From assembly GCF_003129905.1 (NCBI RefSeq), contig NZ_QFFM01000015.1, positions 1-64,000 on the forward strand: DNA of 64,000 nucleotides, read 5' to 3'. Of this stretch, positions 8,170 to 17,014 are shown in pieces. The first letter of the stretch is position 1. Each line of letters begins with the position of its first letter. The notes under the pieces were generated by a model, which searched no databases, was not told the DNA's origin, and saw nothing but the letters and a program-made list of their open reading frames with translations. The DNA comes from Bifidobacterium callitrichidarum (GTDB lineage: Bacteria; Actinomycetota; Actinomycetes; Actinomycetales; Bifidobacteriaceae). A program made the position numbers and the translations under genes.

Positions 8170-9513
8170 ATGAAAGCCGTGCTCTACAAGGACCTGCAAC
8201 AAATCCGCCATAACGGCGCGATGCTCGCCGTCACCATCATCGGCATCACGATGCCCGTGCTGCTCATCGCCTTCATCTCACCGATAGGGCTGGGCGCAAA
8301 GACGGCCGGCACCGTACTGCAATTCGCCATCCTGTCGTTCACGATGGGGCTTGCGCCAACGTTGTCGCTCGACGCGATCCGCGATGACCTGGGCAACGGC
8401 ACCATCGTTACGGTGCGCGCCTGCGGACGGCCGCTCCGACAGTATCTGGCGATGCAACTAGCGTACGCAATCATCCCCGTCACCGTGCTCTCGCTGGCAT
8501 TGATGACGTTCGCATACCTCGACGTTCCCATACTGCGCCCGACCATCGCGGGACCGCAGGGCATCGCCCTGGCCTTCACGCCGACGCTGGCCGCGCTGGC
8601 CCTGTATCTCTGGTCGATATTCGTCAAAGGAAAGGCATTGATCATGACCACAAACACACTCACTTCCGGCATCCCCGCCGGTGGTTTTTCCGATACCTGG
8701 ACCGGCGCCGACACCGATTCGACTACGGCATCAGACACCGCCCGAACGGCCACGACATTCTCGCGCATGCCGCTCGCCGTCCGAGTCACCGACATGACCT
8801 TCGGATACAAGCGCAACAAACCCGTGCTCGAGCATATCAATCTCGATGTGCCGGCGGGCCAGTCGCTGGGCATCCTCGGCTACAACGGCGTGGGCAAGAC
8901 CACCTTGTTCGGCGTCATCACCGGTCTGCTGCGACCGCAGGAGGGCTCCGCCGCCATCAACGCCGACGTATTCCATTCCATGCGCGAGGTGTTCCAGCTC
9001 ACCGATTCGGGCAACCTCTCCCCTACGATGACCATCCGCGAGAACCTGAAGTTCCGCGCGATGCTCTATGCCACGCACGACGACCCACACCCTTTGGATC
9101 TGCAGCATCTCGACCAGCTGCCGATGATTCAGGCCTTCGAGCTCGGCGAGCATCTGGATAAGAAAGTCAAGGACCTTTCCAGCGGCCTCAAGAAGCGGGC
9201 GGGTATCGTGGCGGGCATGTTGTTCGATCCACGGCTCATCCTGCTGGACGAGCCGACCAACGCGGTGGATCCGGTCACCCGCCAGCTACTTATCGACCTG
9301 ATGAGGCAACTCAAGGCGGATGGCCGCACGATCCTGACCATCACGCATGACCTCGATTACTGCTGGGAGGTGACCGACCGCGTGATCATTCTGAACGACA
9401 GGTATCTCATCAAGGACTGCAGGCTCGCGGATTTCGCCGGCATCGACGATTTCAAGCGGGCCGCCACGCTTGGTCGCGGGCGCGCTCATATCGATTTCGG
9501 ATTGGGAAGGTAG
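8170..9513 (+). CDS. ABC exporter: truncated permease fused in frame to ATPase
   Basis: A 447-residue continuous frame. Residues 1-158 are an ABC-2-type permease that starts like the next gene (MKAVLYKDLQ versus MKAILWKDWT) but is shorter than that 228-residue permease, ending after about five hydrophobic segments. From Met159 an ATPase follows: Walker A GYNGVGKT (237-244), signature LSSGLKKR (near 335), Walker B LILLDEPTN (near 357) and the switch His in TITHDLDY. AAGGAAAGG lies just before the codon for Met159, so the ATPase may once have been, and may still be, translated alone from 8644. The fusion could come from loss of the permease C-terminus. The permease start is supported by CGAGG upstream; an earlier ATG at 8113 lacks a ribosome site. 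Confidence 0.75.
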   Translation: MKAVLYKDLQQIRHNGAMLAVTIIGITMPVLLIAFISPIGLGAKTAGTVLQFAILSFTMGLAPTLSLDAIRDDLGNGTIVTVRACGRPLRQYLAMQLAYAIIPVTVLSLALMTFAYLDVPILRPTIAGPQGIALAFTPTLAALALYLWSIFVKGKALIMTTNTLTSGIPAGGFSDTWTGADTDSTTASDTARTATTFSRMPLAVRVTDMTFGYKRNKPVLEHINLDVPAGQSLGILGYNGVGKTTLFGVITGLLRPQEGSAAINADVFHSMREVFQLTDSGNLSPTMTIRENLKFRAMLYATHDDPHPLDLQHLDQLPMIQAFELGEHLDKKVKDLSSGLKKRAGIVAGMLFDPRLILLDEPTNAVDPVTRQLLIDLMRQLKADGRTILTITHDLDYCWEVTDRVIILNDRYLIKDCRLADFAGIDDFKRAATLGRGRAHIDFGLGR

Positions 9514-9521
9514 GAGAGGTC

Positions 9522-10208
9522 ATGAAGGCGATATTGTGGAAAGACTGGACGCTGCTGCGTACAAGCCGGCTGTACATGGCGTTCGCCGTGGGAATGTGGC
9601 TGTTCATACCGATTATGGTTGCCGTGCTGGCCGTCAGCTCACCGCAGGATGCCGCCACGGCCAGCGGCGCATGGTCCTTCGGGGAGTCACTGGCCGGGTG
9701 GTACGGATACATCGCCTCGATACTGGCGTTGGGCACACTGTTTTCCAACTCCACCACCATGGATTTCAACGCCGCGCCGCAGTCCGATGGCACGTTGGAG
9801 AACTGGCGAAGCTCCGGCCGACCGATGCTGTGGTACTGCGTGGCCAAGAGCCTGCTGCCGGTGATCATCGCGGAGTTCATGACCCTCACCAACGTGGGGT
9901 ACCTGATCTGGGCGGGGCTTGACGCCTCGACCAACGTGATGCAGGTGATCTATGTCGTGGCAACCCCGGCCTTGCTGGCGTTCGCCGCCGAACAGCTGTA
10001 TCTCGCCCTGCATGCCGGTTCGATGGGCTCACTGTCGTTGGCGACAATACTGGCGTCCGTGCCCATGCTCATCCTCACTATGCTGACGTTCTTGGTTTCC
10101 CGATTCTGGTCGCTGACGGCGCTGCTCATCTTCGCCCTGGCCGTCATGGGTGCGACCGTGATCTCCTGCAACCGCCGCTACCCGACCGTGCTGAGGCCGA
10201 TTGGTTAA
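9522..10208 (+). CDS. ABC-2-type transporter permease
   Basis: A 228-residue integral membrane protein with about six hydrophobic segments, starting with the same amphipathic motif as the fused permease upstream. GGAGAGGT precedes the ATG, eight bases after the ATPase stop, so the two genes form one operon. With the ATPase it should make an exporter (antimicrobial peptide, lipid or drug); the substrate cannot be told from sequence. The nearby winged-helix module may control it, although 165 bases separate the two. Confidence 0.75.
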   Translation: MKAILWKDWTLLRTSRLYMAFAVGMWLFIPIMVAVLAVSSPQDAATASGAWSFGESLAGWYGYIASILALGTLFSNSTTMDFNAAPQSDGTLENWRSSGRPMLWYCVAKSLLPVIIAEFMTLTNVGYLIWAGLDASTNVMQVIYVVATPALLAFAAEQLYLALHAGSMGSLSLATILASVPMLILTMLTFLVSRFWSLTALLIFALAVMGATVISCNRRYPTVLRPIG

Positions 10209-10271
10209 CGCCAATCGATTGAGAACGATCACATGTCGTCGCTATTGCGTAACGGCTGACCAAAGACGGGG

Positions 10272-10886
10272 CTACAGATCCACGGGAATGCGGCGGTCAC
10301 GCCAGTAGTACTCGTTGTCGTGCTCGTTGATCTCGCGCATGACGCGGCAGGGACTGCCTACCGCCACCGAGTTCGCGGGGATGTCCTTGGTGACCAGGCT
10401 GCATGCGCCGATGACGGCGTTGTCACCGATGGTGACTCCCGGCAGCACGGTCACGTTCGCGCCGATCCACACGTTGCGTCCGATATGGATGGGTTCGGAG
10501 AATTGCGCAAGCCGTTCGCGCAGGTCCGGCCGAATCGGATGCCCGGTGGTCACGAGCGTGACGTTGGGGCCGATCATGGTGTGGTCACCGATGAAGATCT
10601 CGCCGTCGTCCACGAGCGTCAGATTGAAGTTCGCGTACACCTGATTGCCCAGATGGGTCGAGCATCCCCAGTTGGCATGCAACGGCGGTTCGACCCACGT
10701 GTTCTCACCCATTTCGGCGAAGTACGTGCGCAGCAGCCGCTCACGCTCCGGGTCCACAGCGGGCAGTTCGTTGGTCCTGCGCAGGATGTCCCTCTGCTCC
10801 TGTTGGGCGACGTCCATCAGCTCGCCGTCCCAGAGATACACGTCGCCCGAATGCAGTACGTCAAGCACCTGCTGCGGTACGGTCAT
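10272..10886 (-). CDS. Sugar O-acetyltransferase (maltose/galactoside acetyltransferase family)
   Basis: A 204-residue left-handed beta-helix acetyltransferase. The N-terminal cap (LWDGELMDVAQQEQRDI) is the Mac domain of maltose, galactoside and nodulation acetyltransferases; hexapeptide repeats follow (IGDHTMIGPNVTLVTTGHP contains the catalytic His). It transfers acetyl from acetyl-CoA to a sugar hydroxyl, probably as detoxification or scavenging, in the cytoplasm. Two ATGs are adjacent; the second (10886) is chosen because AGGAG is five bases away, against two for the first. It is convergent with the ABC permease gene and stands alone. Confidence 0.85.
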   Translation of the reverse strand: MTVPQQVLDVLHSGDVYLWDGELMDVAQQEQRDILRRTNELPAVDPERERLLRTYFAEMGENTWVEPPLHANWGCSTHLGNQVYANFNLTLVDDGEIFIGDHTMIGPNVTLVTTGHPIRPDLRERLAQFSEPIHIGRNVWIGANVTVLPGVTIGDNAVIGACSLVTKDIPANSVAVGSPCRVMREINEHDNEYYWRDRRIPVDL

Positions 10887-10949
10887 CATCGCTCCTTTAC
10901 CTCGATGGATTTTTTGCTAGTCAGCCAAATCGATACAGCTCTTTTTCTT

Positions 10950-10996
10950 GACTCCCCTTGTCAGGGGAGCTGGCGACAAAGTCGACTGAGGGGTAG
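10950..10996. repeat. Dispersed stem-loop repeat, copy 2
   Basis: Begins GACTCCCCTTGTCAGGGGAG and ends GTCGACTGAGGGGTAG. It lies about 60 bases upstream of the acetyltransferase start. The TGTCAGGGG loop form is the one found inside the MITE-like elements. Confidence 0.7.
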
Positions 10997-11066
10997 TTCG
11001 GTATGATTCATACCAACCTTGATGAGTCAAACCAAAATGAAATCAGGTTGATTGCAACATTGGCAG

Positions 11067-11102
11067 TTTCCGGTTCTCCAGCGTTGCGGAGAACCGGAAA
11101 CG
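11067..11102 (-). terminator. Hairpin terminator after the alcohol dehydrogenase gene
   Basis: Perfect 14-bp stem with GTTTCCGGTTCTCC (11067-11080) and its complement (11089-11102), loop of eight bases. It is 100 bases beyond the dehydrogenase stop. No T-tract follows on the minus strand, so it may be a 3' stability hairpin. Confidence 0.5.
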
Positions 11103-11202
11103 ACACGTTCATGTCCAAGCCTGATTGAATCGTTGACGAACTTTAGCCGGTCCATCACCGTGGTGCCCGCTTAGGTATCCACGTGAGCACCCGCATCCGC
11201 GA

Positions 11203-12339
11203 TTACAGTTCGGGCACGACCTCGATCTTGAGTCCCTGCATGCTCAGCGCGTATTCCATGGCCTCGTTGATCTGGTCGAGCGGGAATACGTTGGTGACCA
11301 GGTCCATGACGGGCAGGCCGCGGTCCTTGGCTTCCTTGAGGAATTCCTGTGCCTCGAGCCAGTCGCCGGCCTGGTACGTCCAGGAGCCGGTGAGCTTGAT
11401 CTCCTTCTGGCACACGTCCAGATGCGGGTTATAGGTGGCGTCGCCGGTGTTGGTGAAGAAGCCGACCTCGCAGTAGGAGCCGCCACGACGGATGTACTTG
11501 AACAGGGCGGCGGCAGCGGCGGGCGAACCCGTGCACTGGAAGCCCATCTCCGCGCCGAGGCCTTCGGTGACCTCGCGCACGGCGTCGGCCGCGGCGTCGA
11601 CCGAATTGTAGTCGGAGAAGTTCACGGTTGCCGTAGCACCGAGTCTCTTGGCCATCTCCAGTCGGGCCTCCTTGGCATCCACTGCCACGATGTTGCGGAT
11701 GCCATATGTCTTGAGGAGCGCGACCAGCAGCAGTCCGATCGGGCCGCAGCCCTGGACCAGCACGTGGGAGCCGTGCTTGAAGTCGTAGATCTTCTTGGCT
11801 TCCTCCACGGCGTGCACAATCACGGCCGCCGGCTCGATGAGGATGCGCAGGTCGCGGTCGGGCATGTCGTTGACGTTGAAGATCACCGCGCCCGGATTGC
11901 ACTTCATGTAGTCGGAATACCAGCCGTTAAAGAAATGGTTCTCGCCGGGCATCAGTCCGTGGATCTCGCCGTTCTCGCACAGGTGGATCATGTCCGCGCG
12001 GCGCTTGCAGATGGCACAGTGGCCGCAGGGGCGCAGGCCGGTGACGATCTTGTCGCCCACCTTGAGCGGTTTGCCGGAGTAATCAGTGGTCACGTTCTTG
12101 CCGATCTTGACGACCTCGCCGGTGGCCTCATGACCGAGCACGATGGGCGCGTAGCCGAACGGGTCGGCGCGGTACTCGGACTGGTCGGTGCCGCAGATGC
12201 CGCAGCCCTCGACCCGGACGAGCACTTCGTCGTCGTTGATTTCCGGCAACGGCAGCGTGCGCACGTCGATGTGCCTCGGCTCCGTCAGAACGGCGACGCG
12301 ACCTTCCGCGGGGATGGTTGGTTCAGTGGTTTCGGACAT
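11203..12339 (-). CDS. Zinc-dependent medium-chain alcohol/polyol dehydrogenase
   Basis: A 378-residue MDR-family protein. The catalytic zinc site shows in GCGICGTDQSEY and GHEATGEVV, the structural-zinc lobe has PCGHCAIC and later Cys in HLCENG, and VQGCGPIGLLL is the Rossmann nucleotide loop; the following acidic residue (VDAKEARL) suggests NAD preference. It resembles sorbitol/threonine dehydrogenases, oxidising a secondary alcohol of a polyol or sugar alcohol. Two close ATGs exist; the one at 12339 is taken because AAAGGAG is eight bases upstream. No transporter for a polyol is adjacent, and a hairpin follows, so it is likely transcribed alone. Confidence 0.82.
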   Translation of the reverse strand: MSETTEPTIPAEGRVAVLTEPRHIDVRTLPLPEINDDEVLVRVEGCGICGTDQSEYRADPFGYAPIVLGHEATGEVVKIGKNVTTDYSGKPLKVGDKIVTGLRPCGHCAICKRRADMIHLCENGEIHGLMPGENHFFNGWYSDYMKCNPGAVIFNVNDMPDRDLRILIEPAAVIVHAVEEAKKIYDFKHGSHVLVQGCGPIGLLLVALLKTYGIRNIVAVDAKEARLEMAKRLGATATVNFSDYNSVDAAADAVREVTEGLGAEMGFQCTGSPAAAAALFKYIRRGGSYCEVGFFTNTGDATYNPHLDVCQKEIKLTGSWTYQAGDWLEAQEFLKEAKDRGLPVMDLVTNVFPLDQINEAMEYALSMQGLKIEVVPEL

Positions 12340-12437
12340 TGTCATGACTCCTTTGTGATGAGGGAATGCCTTCATCACTTACGATAGCCCGCCCGACCTC
12401 CGATTCGTCGCATCGACACCGCGGCGTTGTTATCGAC

Positions 12438-13739
12438 TTATCGAGCACGCCGGGCCGGGCGGCCGCCCTGGAACTGCCGCGCCACATGTGCGACCAGCGG
12501 CAACATCACAACAGCCAGCACGAACGTAATCGCTAGGACCGTTCCCGCCGGGCAGACGCTGTACAACCAGCCGTACACGATCTGCCCGAGAGGCTGGGCG
12601 CACATGCTCGTGGAGAGCGCGAGCGACATCACCTTGCCGGTCATGTCCTCGGGGCAGCCCATCTGGATCGCCGGCACGGCGATGAGGTTCGAGAAGATGA
12701 TAGTGACCATGGTTCCGCAGGTGCTCGCCGTGAGCACCACAAGTCGCAGTTCCCCGCTTGCGGGAAGCATCATGACGAGCGTCTGAGGCAGGACGGTGAG
12801 CGAGAAGACGGCAATCGCCACCGGGAAGTGCCGCATGCACAGCGACCTCGCGGCCCGCCCTCCGACGAGCGCTCCGAACAGGCCGGATGCTCCCACGAAA
12901 CCGTATGCAAAACCGTACGCCGTGGAGCCGAACCCCAGCACGGTCCGCACCATGTAGGGGAAGCCGACTTCCGCGTATCCCGTCACCAGAAAGTTGAGCG
13001 CGGCGCAGATCAGCACCAGATGCAGCATGTGGGGACGTTCGCAAATAAGGAAACGTCCAGCCGCGCGCAGGTCATCGAGTGCGGAGGCGCTCCCATCGTC
13101 ACCGCGTTCGGGCGCGCCGAGCCGGATGAAGCATTCCGCGACGGCGGCCACGCCGAATCCCGCGATCGTGATGCCCATCATGGGCATCGCGCCCACCGCC
13201 GCGTAGAGCACACCGCCGAGCACGGCGGGCACGAGCGTGCTCGTCTGGTTCACCACGTTCACCACGGCCATGGCGCGGCGCATCACATCCTCGCCGTGGG
13301 AACGGAACATCTGCGGCAGCGCTGCCTGCACCGTGGGCGTCTCCATGGCATCGAGCACGGCGAGCATCACCTGCATCACGGCGATCGCCGCCAGGTTGAA
13401 GCCGGTGACCGAGAGGATCGCGGCGCAGACGAGCACCGTCGCGGCGGAGAGCGCGTCGAGCGCTACCATGACGGTCCGTCGGTTCGTACGGTCCGCCACC
13501 ACGCCGCCGAGGGGCGAGAGCAGGATCGTGGGCAGGATGCTCGCCGTGAGGATGGAGGCGAACGCCGCCGCCGACCCGGTCTCGTCAAGCACCCACATGG
13601 ACATGGCGAACCGCAGCATGAGATTGGCGAAGAGCGATATGCCGAGACCTGCGACGAGCAGGTGGAAATCGCGTACGTGAAGAGGGTCCGCGGCTTGGTT
13701 CATTCGTGGTTGTGCCGTGTATTCGGATGTGTTCGTCAT
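12438..13739 (-). CDS. MFS multidrug-type efflux transporter
   Basis: A 433-residue protein with about 12 membrane spans, starting at the ATG with GGAAAGGA eight bases upstream. The loop after the second span reads GGVVADRTNRRTVM, the MFS motif A typical of macrolide/drug exporters of the MefA/TetV-like group. The gene follows tetR in the same direction, and a perfect TetR-type palindrome sits 24 bases before its start. Its expected job is proton-driven export of a toxic compound that also serves as the TetR inducer. The C-terminus ends in an Arg-rich tail. Confidence 0.82.
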   Translation of the reverse strand: MTNTSEYTAQPRMNQAADPLHVRDFHLLVAGLGISLFANLMLRFAMSMWVLDETGSAAAFASILTASILPTILLSPLGGVVADRTNRRTVMVALDALSAATVLVCAAILSVTGFNLAAIAVMQVMLAVLDAMETPTVQAALPQMFRSHGEDVMRRAMAVVNVVNQTSTLVPAVLGGVLYAAVGAMPMMGITIAGFGVAAVAECFIRLGAPERGDDGSASALDDLRAAGRFLICERPHMLHLVLICAALNFLVTGYAEVGFPYMVRTVLGFGSTAYGFAYGFVGASGLFGALVGGRAARSLCMRHFPVAIAVFSLTVLPQTLVMMLPASGELRLVVLTASTCGTMVTIIFSNLIAVPAIQMGCPEDMTGKVMSLALSTSMCAQPLGQIVYGWLYSVCPAGTVLAITFVLAVVMLPLVAHVARQFQGGRPARRAR

Positions 13740-13762
13740 CGTGGGATTCCTTTCCTTCCATT

Positions 13763-13781
13763 CAGACCGACCGTCGGTCTG
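13763..13781. promoter_or_regulatory. TetR operator before the MFS gene
   Basis: CAGACCGAC-C-GTCGGTCTG, a perfect 9-bp inverted repeat around one central base, immediately upstream of the efflux gene. A second, imperfect copy precedes tetR at 14575. The sequence type (GACCGAC/GTCGGTC) is common for TetR repressors of drug efflux genes. Confidence 0.75.
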
Positions 13782-13876
13782 GTATGGTGATAAAAAAATG
13801 CGCCAAAGCAAGGCACACACAAACGTCCTGTCACTTGGGCGCCAAAAACTACGAGCTGGTGTGCCCGGAGCATGGC

Positions 13877-14539
13877 CTATGCGGACACGGCTTCCCCCTC
13901 ATGCGTCAAAGCCGTGAGCCCTTCGGCCACTCGCGGGATAAGAGTCTCGTCGAACACCGGCACGCCGATGGCGTCGAGCATCGTGGCGAGGCAGCGGATG
14001 CGGTGTTCCATGTCGGCATGGTCGGCGGGATAGAAGCAGGGCATGAGCCAGTAATTGCCGAGGAGCGCGAGCAGTTGCGCCGCCTCCTCGGGATACGTCG
14101 TGGGGATGGAACCATCCTGCACGCCCATATCGATGAGCGAGCGGAAGGACTCCGGCAGCCTCGTCGACCAGAAGCGCATGTTCGCGGTAAAGAACGCTGG
14201 ATCCTTGAGAAGCGCAAGCTGGGAGCGGACAAGGTCCAAGTGGTCGGGGGCGTCCACGGCGGAAATGATGAGTGCGCGCAACTTCTCCAACGCGCTCATA
14301 TCCTTGCGCCCGATGAGCTCGTCAAGGAGACGCGCGGTGACGGCCCACTCGTCGGCGTTCAGTTGGTCGAGGATCGCCTCCTTCGACTTGAAATGGTGGT
14401 AGAGCCCGCCCTTGGACAGTCCCAGGTCGTTCAGGATGTCTTGGATGGATGTCTTCTCATAGCCCTTTTCGGCGAAGAGCCTGCGGGCGGAATCGAGGAT
14501 CCGCCGTTCGGTCTCCTCGGGATGCATATTGTGCGCCAT
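13877..14539 (-). CDS. TetR family transcriptional repressor
   Basis: A 220-residue protein. Residues 5-55 are a TetR DNA-binding domain with the expected order: RRILDSARRLFAEKGYEKTS, then DILNDLGLSKGGLYHHFKSK as recognition helix and the following Tyr-His-His-Phe. The C-terminal ligand domain is all-helical and contains several Met, Phe and Trp residues suited to a hydrophobic pocket. Start set at the ATG at 14539 (MAHNMHPEE), with AGG-CAGG upstream. Palindromes before this gene and before the MFS gene indicate that it represses both. Confidence 0.88.
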   Translation of the reverse strand: MAHNMHPEETERRILDSARRLFAEKGYEKTSIQDILNDLGLSKGGLYHHFKSKEAILDQLNADEWAVTARLLDELIGRKDMSALEKLRALIISAVDAPDHLDLVRSQLALLKDPAFFTANMRFWSTRLPESFRSLIDMGVQDGSIPTTYPEEAAQLLALLGNYWLMPCFYPADHADMEHRIRCLATMLDAIGVPVFDETLIPRVAEGLTALTHEGEAVSA

Positions 14540-14574
14540 GTGCCTGCCTTTCATACTCTGTCTCCGACAGGTTA

Positions 14575-14593
14575 CAGACCGTCGGTCGGTTTG
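14575..14593. promoter_or_regulatory. TetR operator before tetR
   Basis: CAGACCGTCGGTCGGTTTG matches the palindrome at 13763 with 7 of 9 arm positions symmetric. It lies 36 bases upstream of the tetR start and implies negative autoregulation, weaker than at the efflux gene. Confidence 0.65.
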
Positions 14594-14726
14594 TCAAATA
14601 GTCGAAGACGCCGCTAAGCAATCACCTTAGATGCATCCACAGGGCTACGGCGGATACGGAAAGACCATGCGGATGATGGATTGCGATAGCATGCAGATAT
14701 ACGTGGTTAGAGCATGGAGGTTTGAT

Positions 14727-15020
14727 ATGGCTATGCTGACTGTCCCTGTGGATACCTTGGTCCCCATCAGCCGGTTCGCCCGTAGCACCGCAAGCGCCGA
14801 GCTCGCAAAGGTCGCGGACAACACGCCCGTCACCGTGCTGCGCAACAACGAGCCCGTATATTTCATCATCAACGAACACGGCTACCGTCATTTCCGTGAA
14901 TTGGAGGATGAGGTCAAGGAGCTGCGCAACGCGGAGGCACGACGTCAGGCGTTGAATGGAGAATACACGCATCCCTTCAAGTCCGTCGATGACATGGATG
15001 AGTATTTCGATGCGCTCTGA
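14727..15020 (+). CDS. Type II antitoxin, Phd/YefM-like
   Basis: A 97-residue protein starting at the ATG with GGAGG six bases upstream. LVPISRFARSTASAELAKV followed by DNTPVTVLRNNEPVYFIIN is the Phd/YefM beta-sheet DNA-binding fold; the acidic C-terminus (DDMDEYFDAL) would be the toxin-wrapping tail. The stop overlaps the start of the adjacent RelE/YafQ-like toxin frame, as in real toxin-antitoxin operons, but that toxin is broken by a stop codon, so the antitoxin is now orphaned. Phd-type antitoxins usually autorepress their promoter. Confidence 0.8.
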   Translation: MAMLTVPVDTLVPISRFARSTASAELAKVADNTPVTVLRNNEPVYFIINEHGYRHFRELEDEVKELRNAEARRQALNGEYTHPFKSVDDMDEYFDAL

Positions 15021-15366
15021 ACCGTTGTGCATCGAAACCATCAGGGCGTTCGATCAGGATGCGAAAGTCCTGAAGAAGAAGCATGTCGACTTCAAGCGAA
15101 TGAAACCTGCAATCCGTGCGCTGGCGAACGGCGACACCGATGTGTTGAAGACGAAGTATCGCGATCACGCACTGACTGGGCAATAGAGCGGATTCCGGGA
15201 ACTGCATATCGACGGCGATTGGATGCTTATCTACTTCATCGACGGGGACGAGCTGGCGCTCGTCCTGCCCCGCACCGGCACGCACGACGAGCTTTATTCG
15301 TCGACGACCCCGAAGACCTTCATGAGAGGGTACAAGGAAGCAGACAGACACGAGTTTGGAAACTGA
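15010..15366 (+). pseudogene. RelE/YafQ-like toxin disrupted by a nonsense codon
   Basis: The frame opens at an ATG overlapping the antitoxin stop and reads RAFDQDAKVLKKKHVDFKR, then RDHALTGQ, a TAG at 15184-15186, and continues in the same frame as SGFRELHIDGDWMLIYFIDG and LVLPRTGTHDELY. These blocks are the start, middle and catalytic end of YafQ-type ribosome-dependent endoribonucleases. In family members the position of the stop is normally Trp (TGG), so a single TGG-to-TAG change would explain it. The truncated 58-residue product lacks the active-site strands. The remainder runs to a stop at 15366. Confidence 0.8.
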
Positions 15367-15728
15367 TGAACAAACAGCTGGCCATGGGAGCACTTATGAG
15401 TATCGGGAACTTCCGCAAGCAGGCGCAGGGGAAGCTCATCAAATTCGCCACGCGCATCCCGATCTTCATGTACCTGACCGACTACCGCGAGCAGACGCTC
15501 AAGGACGTCATCACGAAGCTGGAGCCGGAACCGTTCAAGAAGGTCACGGGTCTGACCAAAGATGATTTCGAGCTGCTGCTGAGTCTGAACGTGTTCAACC
15601 CGGCACGTATGAACGACGCCGTGTACAAGTTCAAGCGCTACGAGGACGACAGCTTCTCGTACGCCGGCATCGACAAGCACCAGCAGGATACGCAGGCCGG
15701 CCTGTTTGGCACCGCCATCCCGGCGTAA
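15366..15728 (+). pseudogene. C-terminal remnant of a large DEAD/DEAH helicase-restriction protein
   Basis: About 120 residues (NKQLAMGALMSIGNFRKQAQ, then KFATRIPIFMYLTDYREQTL, LLLSLNVFNPARMNDAVY) resemble the extreme C-terminus of large superfamily II helicases that occur with restriction systems in bifidobacteria; this is from memory of the family, not a search. No helicase motifs are present and the frame merges backwards into the broken toxin. The upstream part of the gene is missing, so the region is a deletion scar between two former defence modules. The ATG overlaps the toxin stop but no ribosome site is seen. Confidence 0.5.
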
Positions 15729-15742
15729 GAGTTCGAGGAGAT

Positions 15743-16927
15743 ATGAGCATGGCGAACGAAAAACAGCTTGACCCCAAAGATCTGAGCGATGCAAAGTCAA
15801 TTTTGCACACTTTCGTCATTCGAGCGCGCCGTGTTCAAGAGCATTCCATGGTGAAGGATCATTCGGTTTACAAGTATCAGAAGCCGCAGCTCAAATGGGT
15901 GGCAACATCTACACGTGTATCGGTGGAGGTAAATCTTCCCGATAATGAAGAGGTCATGGAATCCTTGGTGAGTAGATTGCGGCCTTACATCCTAAGTAGT
16001 GAATCGATATTCCTTCCTAAGGTATTCACCAGTGTTCATACAGTCCTCAAAAATCAGGAAATATCCGAAGATGATTGGTCTTCGCTTCAGCGCTTCGAGG
16101 ACGCTTTCAATCATGCCTACACGAGCAGTGACAGGATCCTTTACAAGAGTTTTGTCTCAAAGGACGACAGCGTCACAGAGCTGACCGACCATTGGCTAGC
16201 GGAAAGTTGGCTGTACATTGATTCGGTACACTCCGACCCTCATAAAGAGAAGAAACAGGGCTTGGCTTTTACCTATGCCCATCGGTATTTCGCCGCGACA
16301 TCGTTTTTCTCATACTTGGCCATTCTGGTGGTCAAGTTCCTTGATTTCCTGAAGCATCTTTCCGCATCCCATGATCTAGGTATCCGACCTGATGCATGGA
16401 CCGTGCCTGTGATTGTCACTAACTCAATCCTTTTTGAAGGAAATCCCGGGCAGCTTCGCATATATACCGGAGAGCCGGGGACACCCATGCCTTCGCTGGA
16501 AAACTTGGATCCCGAGAACATTCCAGGATTCCATGAGCTTGAAAAAACTGACGTAGCGGTCGGACCATCACCGGTGCCGGTCAATGTGAGACTTCTCGAC
16601 AAGAACGGGAAACTGCTCGCAACAGTGCCGGCAAAAGGCCAAGCAAGCAACGGCATCTTAAGGGTTCTGCTTCAAGAATCTCTACTTATAGAGTTGGATG
16701 TCCTTTTTGGGGATGCTGATGCTGCAGGACAGAAGCCAATCAGCGTTTCGGGCGGTCGCATAATCATCCCTAAGGAAGGTGATGACGGTTCTAGCAACAA
16801 TCTACTTCAGGCAATCCAGAAGTCCGATTCATTGAAAGTGACCTTGCTAAATGGCCCCGATGGAAGTCAACCGACATTATTAACGATTGGGAATATTGGA
16901 GCTTTGACCCAGAATCTGAATGGATAA
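15743..16927 (+). CDS. Protein of unknown function in a degraded defence islet
   Basis: A 394-residue protein (392 if the ATG at 15749 is used, which has better spacing from GAGGAGA). I recognise no family. Residues 1-230 are mixed helix and strand with a Tyr/Phe/Trp-rich segment; near residues 180-210 there is one hydrophobic stretch (FSYLAILVVKFLDFL) that could be a buried helix or a single membrane span. Residues 255-390 look like a beta-rich domain. The coding sequence is visibly less GC-rich and uses more A/T-ending codons than neighbours, which points to horizontal acquisition. It follows the helicase remnant by 15 bases in the same direction, so it may be the last intact gene of a lost defence or restriction operon. 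Confidence 0.6.
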   Translation: MSMANEKQLDPKDLSDAKSILHTFVIRARRVQEHSMVKDHSVYKYQKPQLKWVATSTRVSVEVNLPDNEEVMESLVSRLRPYILSSESIFLPKVFTSVHTVLKNQEISEDDWSSLQRFEDAFNHAYTSSDRILYKSFVSKDDSVTELTDHWLAESWLYIDSVHSDPHKEKKQGLAFTYAHRYFAATSFFSYLAILVVKFLDFLKHLSASHDLGIRPDAWTVPVIVTNSILFEGNPGQLRIYTGEPGTPMPSLENLDPENIPGFHELEKTDVAVGPSPVPVNVRLLDKNGKLLATVPAKGQASNGILRVLLQESLLIELDVLFGDADAAGQKPISVSGGRIIIPKEGDDGSSNNLLQAIQKSDSLKVTLLNGPDGSQPTLLTIGNIGALTQNLNG

Positions 16928-16972
16928 CTGTTCCTCAGTCATCCGGTAGCTTCAGCCGTTGGAATGATGCTC

Positions 16973-17014
16973 GTCATCGTGTCTGTGGCTCAGACACGAT
17001 TCAGACACGATGAC
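16973..17014 (+). terminator. Hairpin with alternative pairing after the unknown gene
   Basis: Arm 16973-16985 (GTCATCGTGTCTG) is perfectly complementary to 17002-17014 and, over ten bases, to a tandem copy at 16991-17000. It lies 46 bases past the stop. No T-tract. Two mutually exclusive hairpins are possible. Confidence 0.45.
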
